Source: Aridibacter sp965216195 (lineage in GTDB: Bacteria; Acidobacteriota; Blastocatellia; Pyrinomonadales; Pyrinomonadaceae). From it: DNA of 64,000 nucleotides. This document shows, piece by piece, positions 52,946 to 60,283 of this stretch; within the stretch, counting starts at the first letter, position 1; each line of letters opens with the position of its first letter. The DNA is taken from the NCBI GenBank assembly GCA_965216195.1, contig OZ244151.1, forward strand, positions 3,534,001 to 3,598,000, written 5' to 3'. Made by a program: the position numbers and the translations under genes. The notes below the pieces were generated by a model, which saw only the letters and a program-made list of their open reading frames with translations, ran no database searches and was not told the origin of the DNA.

Positions 52946-53578
52946 TTACTTGACCCATTCGGTGCAACCGGTATCAACGATAGGGCATTTCCAATATCCA
53001 ATCGAGGAAGATGCCCCCAATACCGTCACAGCGCGCACAAGTGAAGCATCCGATTCCGAGTCTTCTTTTGGAGTCCAGAAGTAGATGGTTGCACCCGTAA
53101 CAACAGCGCCCGTTCCGGTTTCGCTGCTTCCGGCGTCTACAACTTTCCCAGTTTTTAAGAATCTTAAGGTAGCCACCTTTTTCTGCAGGCTATTTGGATG
53201 AACACTTTTCTTAAAAGTGACCGCCGGAACTGGCGTGGGTTCATCAGGTGTGGATTTCGCGTTTTCCGGTACCGAGTCAAAAATTACAATATCTTTACTA
53301 CCTATAGGTCTCTTCACTATTTCAACATCATCCGCCACATCAACCGGCTCGTTTTCCTCGATAATGCTTATTGTGCGATCGTCCGCATTGATTTCAACAC
53401 GCATTGTTTCGCGTTGAGATAACGCCCTCTGTCGGGCGATGTTCAGGACTTCCGTAACGCTCTCGGCTTCACGATCTGCATAGTAGAGCGTAGGATTGGA
53501 AAAGCGTACGGCAATAACGGCAAGTACGCTAACAATAAGTACAACGATAATTAGTTCTAGAATTGAAAATCCGCGCAT
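52946..53578 (-). CDS. GspH/FimT-like pseudopilin, paralog 2
   Basis: The leader is only M-R-G before F-S-I-L-E-L-I-I-V-V, very short for a prepilin. The GspH-like globular domain follows with R-A-L-S-Q-R-E-T-M-R-V-E-I-N and, near the end, Y-W-K-C-P-I-V-D-T-G-C. It is a tandem duplicate of the gene at 51950-52723, with clear sequence drift. A conserved 31-bp box lies 67 bases upstream. It heads the pilin operon or has its own promoter. Confidence 0.8.
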   Translation of the reverse strand: MRGFSILELIIVVLIVSVLAVIAVRFSNPTLYYADREAESVTEVLNIARQRALSQRETMRVEINADDRTISIIEENEPVDVADDVEIVKRPIGSKDIVIFDSVPENAKSTPDEPTPVPAVTFKKSVHPNSLQKKVATLRFLKTGKVVDAGSSETGTGAVVTGATIYFWTPKEDSESDASLVRAVTVLGASSSIGYWKCPIVDTGCTEWVK

Positions 53579-53644
53579 CTCTACTTAGAAAGTAAGAAGA
53601 TAGGTAAAACTACAGACGATTAAATGAAATTCTTAATCGATGTT

Positions 53645-53675
53645 TATATTATATTAACAATGTTTAAACTATTCC
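53645..53675 (-). promoter_or_regulatory. Conserved upstream box, copy B (paralog 2)
   Basis: This is the second copy of the 31-bp box and has the same order of TATATxATA, AACAATGTTTAA and ATTCC on the plus strand. Since the paralogs arose by duplication the box may be inherited, but it is better conserved than the flanks. Confidence 0.55.
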
Positions 53676-53721
53676 AGAGTGTTATTTCCCGGGTAGAGGC
53701 GGCGGAAATCAGATCAACACG

Positions 53722-54717
53722 CTATCGATGCCCTTCGGCTATGCGTCTGATTTGCTCCAAAGCCTTATTTTTTTCAAGATAAGGCATTTTCGAAATGATT
53801 TTTCTGAGTTCGGAAAGAATTCGATTAAACTCTGCGCGGTCGCTTATGTCACTCGCTGGTGTATAAGTACGTTTTTCGGGAAGATCTGCAACGATAGGCT
53901 GAAGCATGTTTATCACATCTTTGAGCGCTTGCTTACTGTATTTCCCATTTGGATAAAAATTCAGATATTCTCCGGTTGTAACGCGAAGATAATTGAGGTG
54001 GCAGACTACATACCCTTCGCATTCCCCTGGTAATGGGTTTTTTGCTCCATACCAAGCAATCTTTTCTCCAATTTTATGCTTTTTATAACGGCTATGTAAC
54101 TCCCAAAAGGAGTCTGATTTAACAATCCACATGCCTGCTGGCTCGTGATATATCACGTCGCTCGCATTTCTTTCGAGAAATGGTTTATAAGGGGAACGCT
54201 TCGATTCCTCATAATTTATTTTCGCAATCGCCCTTGCGAGAGTCATTAGCCGAAGAAGGCGTAAATTGCCCCCAGTCTCGTAGGTTCGTGCATCGTCTGC
54301 CGCCGGTCCCAGAAAATCAAACAACTGGACTGCAGTAGCAAAGTTTAACGATCTCCTCTGAAAGTAACGATTCGCAATTTGCTGAAATATCGGATCGGGA
54401 TTTCCTTCAAATTTTTTTGAGATTGTTTTTGATATCCAGCCGGTTGTTTCATTTTCGGTTTCCGTTCCTGAGCTTATCGTGACTCTATACCAGCCGCCGT
54501 TTTCCTCGATAAAAGGAAGACGCGTGCCGACTTTCATTTCGCGAAGAATGGTTGATTTTAGAGAAGGTTCACTTCTGACGCGTCCATTTACGACTGTAAC
54601 GATTATTTCTCCCGCAGCAGCTTCGTTTGAATTTGTTGTTGCAAAAACGTCCCGTACAAAAAAGGTAGCTACACAGATAAATAGAATGACAAATGCTTTT
54701 TGGTAAAAACCTCTCAT
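53722..54717 (-). CDS. SH3b-domain secreted protein
   Basis: The ATG at 54717 follows GGAGAAGAAG; the frame is open seven codons further up, but without a better start. The product has a signal peptide (to about residue 27), an SH3b domain (about 35-110: V-N-G-R-V-R-S-E-P-S and G-W-Y-R-V and G-W-I-S) and a helical C-terminal part. SH3b domains bind peptidoglycan or protein ligands outside the cytoplasm. It starts 29 bases after the stop of queG, so they may be co-transcribed. The larger C-terminal domain is not recognised. Confidence 0.75.
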   Translation of the reverse strand: MRGFYQKAFVILFICVATFFVRDVFATTNSNEAAAGEIIVTVVNGRVRSEPSLKSTILREMKVGTRLPFIEENGGWYRVTISSGTETENETTGWISKTISKKFEGNPDPIFQQIANRYFQRRSLNFATAVQLFDFLGPAADDARTYETGGNLRLLRLMTLARAIAKINYEESKRSPYKPFLERNASDVIYHEPAGMWIVKSDSFWELHSRYKKHKIGEKIAWYGAKNPLPGECEGYVVCHLNYLRVTTGEYLNFYPNGKYSKQALKDVINMLQPIVADLPEKRTYTPASDISDRAEFNRILSELRKIISKMPYLEKNKALEQIRRIAEGHR

Positions 54718-54746
54718 ATCAACTTCTTCTCCGATCAAATTGCGTT

Positions 54747-55697
54747 TTATTTCTTTGAATCAAGGATAGCTTGCGCGTTTCGTTTAAGACCCAGCAGCTT
54801 TGTTCGTTTCATTGCACTTCGTCTGAATTTTTCAACGTATTCTTCTTTGGTCAAGGAAAGAATTTCTTTTAGATTAGGGCTTACGTTGTTTCGACGAGGT
54901 TCGAATCTTTTCTCAATGGTTGGTTTTTCGAAACGGTTCCATGGGCAAACATCTTGACAGATGTCGCAACCGTAAAGCCAACCTTCTAAGTTATTTGTAA
55001 TGTGCGGTGGAAGCTTGGGGGTACGCAGTTCAATGGTAGCGTATGATAAACACGCTTTTGAGTCAACCAAAAATGGTGAAACAATTGCATCCGTTGGACA
55101 TGCATCGATACAAGCAGTACACGAACCGCAATGGTCGTCAACCCATTCGTTTTCATACTCGAGCTCCATATTGAGCAATATTTCACCGAGAAATACCCAG
55201 GAACCAAGTTCCTTTGTAATGAGATTTGTATGTTTTCCGATCCAGCCGAGACCCGCTCGTGCGGCCCAGGCTTTTTCCATGATCGGTGCTGTATCAACAC
55301 AAACCTTTCCTCTCGTATCAGGAATTTCATCTTGAATCCATTCAAGTAGCTCAAAAAGCTTTTCCTTTACGACATCGTGATAATCGTCTCCCCATGCGTA
55401 CCGCGAAACTTTAGCCGTCTCATTGTCGTTCTTATGTCGGTGGGGCGTGTAGTAGTTTAGGGCAAGAACGATCAGGGATTTTGCCTCAGGAAAAAGAATC
55501 GTTGGGTCCGCACGTTTTTCCGGCTCGCGCTCCATCCAGCGCATTTCGGCTTGAAAACCTTTTTGAAGCCAGGTATCGAGTTTTTCGCTTTCTTTGTCTA
55601 AGGATTCCGCCTTTGCGATGCCTATTTTATCGAAGCCTATTTCAAGCGCTTTTGATTTTATTTTGTTTGTGAGATGTTTTTTGTCGTATAATTCCAT
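54747..55697 (-). CDS. queG: Epoxyqueuosine reductase QueG
   Basis: QueG makes queuosine from epoxyqueuosine in tRNA, using cobalamin and two [4Fe-4S] clusters. The 316-residue product has the proposed general acid Asp135 in V-D-T-A-P-I-M-E, the corrin-domain helix R-A-G-L-G-W-I-G-K-H, and cluster motifs C-G-S-C-T-A-C-I-D-A-C-P and C-D-I-C-Q-D-V-C-P-W. It lacks the longer C-terminal HEAT-like tail of some members. It has no other queuosine gene beside it. Confidence 0.95.
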   Translation of the reverse strand: MELYDKKHLTNKIKSKALEIGFDKIGIAKAESLDKESEKLDTWLQKGFQAEMRWMEREPEKRADPTILFPEAKSLIVLALNYYTPHRHKNDNETAKVSRYAWGDDYHDVVKEKLFELLEWIQDEIPDTRGKVCVDTAPIMEKAWAARAGLGWIGKHTNLITKELGSWVFLGEILLNMELEYENEWVDDHCGSCTACIDACPTDAIVSPFLVDSKACLSYATIELRTPKLPPHITNNLEGWLYGCDICQDVCPWNRFEKPTIEKRFEPRRNNVSPNLKEILSLTKEEYVEKFRRSAMKRTKLLGLKRNAQAILDSKK

Positions 55698-55775
55698 TGG
55701 TAGCTTCTTCGATTATACATCCTCTTCAAGCCTCATTACGATTTCATGCAATCTTCAACAAAGGCAACTACTACC

Positions 55776-56297
55776 ATGAAAGCAAACATTCCAAAGCTCA
55801 TATTCGCCATTATCGCAACTCTTTATTTTCTATGGATTGCCTTCGATCCGATGCAAGGGAGTTTTCTCGATCTCGTTGATTTACCCATGCATGAAACGGG
55901 TCATCTGATTTTTCGCCTATTTGGTGAATTTATGATGGTTGCCGGAGGTTCGCTTTTTCAAGTGATTTTCCCCGCCATCTTTGTGGGTTATTTTTGGTGG
56001 CATTTTAAGCCGTATTCAGCGTCGATGGTTTTATTTTGGGTCGGACAAAGCATTCTTAACGTTTGGGTTTACGCGAGCGATGCGGTTGTAATGCGTCTAG
56101 TTTTAACAAGTGGTTTTACGGGAAGTGAAGGCAGTTTTCACGACTGGAATTATATGCTGACGCAAACGGGTTTACTTGGTTCGACCTATGCCATCGCAGG
56201 TTTAATTCGCCTTCTCGGCACAGGCACAATTCTCGCCGCGGCGGCACTATCGATTTACTTCTCGATTTTTGAAACGCGTGAATTCGAAGAAATCTAG
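55776..56297 (+). CDS. Polytopic membrane protein with HExxH-type motif
   Basis: The 173-residue product (from ATG 55776; an in-frame ATG at 55746 lacks a clear ribosome binding site) has about four membrane segments. The sequence P-M-H-E-T-G-H lies at the start of the second, which is the HExxH signature of zinc proteases, such as the M50 site-2 type. The common second motif of M50 (N/LDG) is not apparent. It could be a novel intramembrane protease or only a metal-binding membrane protein. It starts a short plus-strand unit with the SDR gene (9-base gap). Confidence 0.65.
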   Translation: MKANIPKLIFAIIATLYFLWIAFDPMQGSFLDLVDLPMHETGHLIFRLFGEFMMVAGGSLFQVIFPAIFVGYFWWHFKPYSASMVLFWVGQSILNVWVYASDAVVMRLVLTSGFTGSEGSFHDWNYMLTQTGLLGSTYAIAGLIRLLGTGTILAAAALSIYFSIFETREFEEI

Positions 56298-56306
56298 CGG
56301 AAATTT

Positions 56307-57095
56307 ATGAGGGTAACTTTAATAACCGGTGCATCAAGCGGAATCGGCGAAGCTTTTGCACGCAAGCTTGCCGAGGAAAAACATAATCTCGTATTGGTCG
56401 CCAGGCGAGAGGAAAAACTTGATGAAATTTGTGATGAGTTAATGCTCAAACACAATGTAACGGCTCACTATGTCGCGGTTGATTTAAACGACTTCAATGC
56501 TGACAAACGCCTTTTTGAAGAGACCAAACAACAAGGTCTTGAAATTGATTGGCTAATAAACAATGCTGGATTCGGATCGATGGGAGATTTTGCAAAACTC
56601 GAACTTGAAAACGAGCTACAGATGATAGGTCTCAATGTTTTGGCTTTGGTTGCGCTCACTCACCGATATCTCAAGCAAATGCGGGAGCGAAAAAGAGGCA
56701 CAGTTATCAATGTCTCCTCGACGGCGAGTTTTCAGCCGATCCCGTATATGGCTACGTACGCTGCGACAAAAGCGTTTGTAACATCATTTACGGAAGCACT
56801 CGCAGAGGAAAATCGCGCTCATGGAATCAGGTTTTTGAATCTTTGCCCGGGTGCAACCGAAACAAACTTTTTTGCCGCTGCCGATATAAAGACCCCTATT
56901 CAATTTAAAGGTATGCAAACCTCCGAGGAGGTTGTGGATGCCTCGATGAAGGCACTTGATCAGGGCAAACCCACTGTAGTTTCAGGTTGGAAAAACTATT
57001 TGGTTGCAAAAGCTGGAACCCACGCACCAAACGGCCTCGTAACACGAACCATAGGCAGCGTCTTGCGTTCGAAGTTAGAAAAGGAAGCTAAATAA
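56307..57095 (+). CDS. Classical short-chain dehydrogenase/reductase
   Basis: The 262-residue SDR has T-G-A-S-S-G-I-G, N-N-A-G, V-S-S-T-A-S and Y-A-A-T-K (YxxxK), all intact. The sequence fits the DltE/YqjQ-like group, which use NADP-type cofactors for lipid or polyol substrates. It follows the HExxH protein by nine bases, so they may act together, but the substrate is not apparent. Confidence 0.9.
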   Translation: MRVTLITGASSGIGEAFARKLAEEKHNLVLVARREEKLDEICDELMLKHNVTAHYVAVDLNDFNADKRLFEETKQQGLEIDWLINNAGFGSMGDFAKLELENELQMIGLNVLALVALTHRYLKQMRERKRGTVINVSSTASFQPIPYMATYAATKAFVTSFTEALAEENRAHGIRFLNLCPGATETNFFAAADIKTPIQFKGMQTSEEVVDASMKALDQGKPTVVSGWKNYLVAKAGTHAPNGLVTRTIGSVLRSKLEKEAK

Positions 57096-57106
57096 TGTCA
57101 GGGTGA

Positions 57107-57535
57107 CTACGCCGTTATATAGTTTTCCAGTTGCTCGATCTTAAACTGTTGTTCGGCAATCACATTCTTTACCAAATCCCCAATTGATAAAACACCAACA
57201 ACCTGACCATCTTCTACTACCGGCAAATGTCGAATCCTTTTCTCTGTCATCAACGCCATACAATCTTCGACGGTTTGCTGTGGGTTTGTCGTTACCACCT
57301 CGGCGGTCATGATCTCGCTAACCGGTGTGTTTTCCGACGATCGGCCTTTTAGAATCACTTTTCGGGCATAATCACGTTCGGAAACTATTCCTACGAGATT
57401 GTCATCCTGCATCACAAGTAACGCGCCGATTCCTTTATCCGCCATTAACTCAACTAGTTTAAACACGGATTCATCCGGGACAACTGACCAAATTTCGTGC
57501 CCTTTTGAATCAAGAATCTGTTTTACTAAAGCCAT
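57107..57535 (-). CDS. CBS-domain protein
   Basis: The 142-residue protein is a tandem CBS pair, with G-A-L-L-V-M-Q-D-D-N-L-V-G-I-V-S-E-R-D-Y in the first and R-H-L-P-V-V-E-D-G-Q-V-V-G-V-L-S-I-G-D in the second. Such pairs bind adenosyl nucleotides and report on energy status. No enzyme domain is attached. It is convergent with the SDR gene. Confidence 0.92.
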   Translation of the reverse strand: MALVKQILDSKGHEIWSVVPDESVFKLVELMADKGIGALLVMQDDNLVGIVSERDYARKVILKGRSSENTPVSEIMTAEVVTTNPQQTVEDCMALMTEKRIRHLPVVEDGQVVGVLSIGDLVKNVIAEQQFKIEQLENYITA

Positions 57536-57629
57536 TTTCGAACCCTCCTTTTTTACGTCTTCATATATTTATAAGACCTATGGAGCGAAAGACCTGTCTA
57601 TATATCAATGAGTTATTATTCGATTTTAC

Positions 57630-58757
57630 TTAAGTTGAAGTCAAGATTTTTTGTGAAGGGCCGCTCGCAATTATTCCCTGATCCACCGAATGTACGAGCC
57701 CCCGATCGCCAAATCTCTCGACAAAACTGTCTTTTGACGTCGTGACAAAGGTTTGAGTTTTATCTTCAAGGAATTCGAGCAGACGACCGATTCGCCTGTA
57801 GTCTAATTCAGCGTCAAGATCATCCAGAAGAAAAATCGGATATTCATCTTGCTGTTCGTAGAAAACTGAAATGCAAGCCAGGAGCAAGATTATTAATGCG
57901 CTCCTTTGCTGACCGGAACTTCCGAATTTTCGCAGATCTCTCCCATCAAAGCAGATCTCCAAATCATCCCTGTGAGGACCGATCAAGGAATAACCCGCAA
58001 ATACTTCAGCCTGCTTGCGGAGCTTGAGGCGCACAGCTAGAAGTGCATTGTAGTCTGAAAGATCGCCTTTGCCCTCAAGCGATGACGCATAGCGAATCGA
58101 GACCTCTTCGCGGGCAAAAAGTTTCTTTTCAAGTGTTTCATTTAAGCGTTCTACAAATCTTGCGCGAGCATTATGAATTCGCGCGGCTAACGGGATCAAT
58201 TGCTCGTTCCAGGGCTCGATTAGCTCGGCAATTTTTTCAAGCGGCGTTTCCTCCTGTCTTGCTTTTTGCAGCAGTGAGTTTTTTTGGCGAAGTACGCGGC
58301 CGTAATCGGCCGTGGTTTGAATATAGGCAGGAAACACCGAAACAATGCCTTCATCGAGAAATTTGCGGCGCGCCTCCGGCGAGCTTCGTACTATCGCCAA
58401 ACGATCAGAATAAAAAATAAAAGTTTGCAGCTGTGTTTGAAACTGAGCGGCGGTTTCTTTTTTTTTGTTTACGGTAAGGGTTTTTGTGTTATTCTCTAAA
58501 GTAGCTTGAAGTTCGCGCGAAATTCCTTCGCTTTGACGAACAACTCCCCGAACAATAGCTAATTCATCGTTAAATTTAATGGCTTCCTGAAGTCGCGAGG
58601 TCTTAAAAGATTTAGCTGTTGAAAGCAGTTGGATAGCCTCAAGCCAGTTTGTTTTTCCCTGTCCATTGCCGCCAAAAATAATATTTAAGCCTTCTGCGCA
58701 CGACATTTTTCCGCTAATGTTACGGAAATTCCTGGCCTCAACCGATTCTAGCTGCAT
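57630..58757 (-). CDS. recF: DNA replication/repair protein RecF
   Basis: RecF loads RecA at gaps. The product has the usual start (M-Q-L-E-S-V-E-A-R-N-F-R-N); the frame extends five codons further to a GTG at 58772, which is less likely. Walker A is G-G-N-G-Q-G-K-T, and the ABC signature S-S-G-Q-Q-R-S and Walker B L-L-D-D-L-D-A-E-L-D are intact. At about 375 residues it has the normal length. It is not next to dnaA, dnaN or gyrB as in many bacteria. Confidence 0.96.
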   Translation of the reverse strand: MQLESVEARNFRNISGKMSCAEGLNIIFGGNGQGKTNWLEAIQLLSTAKSFKTSRLQEAIKFNDELAIVRGVVRQSEGISRELQATLENNTKTLTVNKKKETAAQFQTQLQTFIFYSDRLAIVRSSPEARRKFLDEGIVSVFPAYIQTTADYGRVLRQKNSLLQKARQEETPLEKIAELIEPWNEQLIPLAARIHNARARFVERLNETLEKKLFAREEVSIRYASSLEGKGDLSDYNALLAVRLKLRKQAEVFAGYSLIGPHRDDLEICFDGRDLRKFGSSGQQRSALIILLLACISVFYEQQDEYPIFLLDDLDAELDYRRIGRLLEFLEDKTQTFVTTSKDSFVERFGDRGLVHSVDQGIIASGPSQKILTST

Positions 58758-58877
58758 AAGATATTTTATCACTCGCAGCAGGCACTCTGGAAATCACCCG
58801 TCTTTCACAATCTATATTTAAATAGTGTTAAAATTTGTTTAACGCTTACTCCAAACTTCCGAAAGAGAAAAAAAAAT

Positions 58878-59381
58878 ATGAAAACGATATCTGCTCTAGT
58901 TCTGACACTTGTATTTTCACTTGCCTGTTTTGCTCAGCAAAATACTGGCTCTGACGCACAGAATTTTAGCCAAACAAACATGAAAGGCGAAAATGTTGAG
59001 CTTGCAAAAATGAAAGGCAAGGTTGTAGTTCTTACATTTTGGTCGACAAGATGTATGATCTGCGTCAGCGAAATGCCCAAATTAAACCGCCTTGTCGATA
59101 AGTACGATGGTAAGGATGTAGAGTTTTTAGGACTTACGATGAATAATCAATCGATGGTTGAAAACTTCCTGAAAAGGAAGAAGTTTAAGTTCAACATTTT
59201 GCCAAACAGTTTCGGGGTTGTCTTAAAGTATGCAGATCGCGACGGAAAGGGAAGGCTAAATATGGGATTTCCAGCGCATTTTGTCGTAGACCAGGCGGGA
59301 AAAGTGGTTTTGAAAACGAGCGGATTCAAAACTTCCGATGAAGTGGATTCGAAGATTGAAAGCCTGCTGGGTTCTGAATAG
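58878..59381 (+). CDS. Secreted thioredoxin-like (TlpA-type) protein
   Basis: The 167-residue product has a signal peptide (to about 19) and a thioredoxin-like domain with V-V-L-T-F-W-S-T-R-C-M-I-C. The CxxC is C-M-I-C rather than the usual C-P/G-x-C, which should alter the redox potential. The cis-proline G-F-P-A-H-F is in place. It probably acts in extracytoplasmic thiol-disulphide chemistry. It has no partner gene nearby. Confidence 0.88.
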   Translation: MKTISALVLTLVFSLACFAQQNTGSDAQNFSQTNMKGENVELAKMKGKVVVLTFWSTRCMICVSEMPKLNRLVDKYDGKDVEFLGLTMNNQSMVENFLKRKKFKFNILPNSFGVVLKYADRDGKGRLNMGFPAHFVVDQAGKVVLKTSGFKTSDEVDSKIESLLGSE

Positions 59382-59437
59382 GAATAATTATTTGTTAAAC
59401 AAGTTCGTTTAGGTTATATTTCAAAATTGCCAAGTAT

Positions 59438-59523
59438 GGAGAAGTAGCATAATTGGTAATGCAGCGGTCTTGAAAACCGCCGCCCTTACGGGCTTGCAGG
59501 TTCGAGTCCTGTCTTCTCCGCCA
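59438..59523 (+). tRNA. tRNA-Ser (anticodon UGA)
   Basis: The 86-base sequence folds as a class II tRNA: acceptor GGAGAAG with CTTCTCC, D-stem GCAT/ATGC, anticodon stem GCGGT/ACCGC around the loop CTTGAAA (anticodon TGA), a long variable arm with GCCC/GGGC, a T-arm with TTCGAGT, discriminator G and an encoded CCA. The D-loop is short (8 bases). Confidence 0.95.
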
Positions 59524-59528
59524 GTTTC

Positions 59529-59563
59529 AAAAAGGTTTGCGTTTTTTTGCGCAGGCCTTTTTC
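59529..59563 (+). terminator. Terminator-like hairpin after tRNA-Ser
   Basis: AAAGGTTTGCG pairs with CGCAGGCCTTT (11 bp with two T-G pairs) around a T-rich loop, followed by TTC. It lies six bases after the tRNA end. Confidence 0.75.
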
Positions 59564-59660
59564 TTATTGCACTTCATATAATCTATTGATTTTTGTGGGG
59601 CTTTTGTTATACCTTTATAGAAAAACTGAATGGCTATTCATTCATAAGAGATTTTATTTT

Positions 59661-60281
59661 ATGCCACCTTCGAGTCGTACAAGCACACGAAACACCTCAA
59701 CCGACAAACGCGAAACCATTCTTCGCTCGGCGATCAAGGTTTTCGCACGAAAGGGATATTTCAATTCCAAGGTTGCGGACATTGCAAAGAAAGCAAAGAT
59801 TGCTGACGGTACTGTTTATCTTTATTTCAAAAGCAAGGAAGACATTCTTCATTCGATTTTCGACCGCGCGATGTCGGAGTTTATAAGCGAGGGGAAAAAG
59901 GAGCTAGCGGGAATCAAGGGAGCAGATAAAAAACTACGTCGGATAGCGGAATTGCACCTTGAAAAACTCGGTGCGGATCGTGATCTGGCAATTGTGTTTC
60001 AGGTTCAACTAAGAGGCTCGATAAAATTCATGCGTGAGTTTTCAGCAGCTGGTTTTGGCGAATATCTTGAAATTATTCACTCGGCTATCAGGGAAGGACA
60101 AAAGCAGGGGATCTTCAGAAAAGACATAAACGCGACAGTTTGCTCGAAGATTTTTTTCGGTGCAATCGATGAGATGGTGACGAATTGGATATTGTCGAAG
60201 AAGAAATACGACCTGCTTCCATTGGCAGCGGAAGTTTTGAAGGTTTTTTCCAGGGGGGTTTTGGTTAGAGAAACGGCGTAG
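59661..60281 (+). CDS. TetR-family transcriptional regulator
   Basis: The ATG at 59661 is chosen; the longer frame to 59547 crosses the terminator. The 206-residue protein has a TetR helix-turn-helix (about residues 17-63): I-L-R-S-A-I-K-V-F-A-R-K-G-Y-F, then I-A-D-G-T-V-Y-L-Y-F-K-S-K-E. The C-terminal ligand-binding part fits the YsiA/FadR-like group which senses acyl-CoA. The next gene, two bases on, is an acyl-CoA synthetase, so it likely controls fatty acid use. The operator is not evident. Confidence 0.92.
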   Translation: MPPSSRTSTRNTSTDKRETILRSAIKVFARKGYFNSKVADIAKKAKIADGTVYLYFKSKEDILHSIFDRAMSEFISEGKKELAGIKGADKKLRRIAELHLEKLGADRDLAIVFQVQLRGSIKFMREFSAAGFGEYLEIIHSAIREGQKQGIFRKDINATVCSKIFFGAIDEMVTNWILSKKKYDLLPLAAEVLKVFSRGVLVRETA

Positions 60282-60283
60282 AT

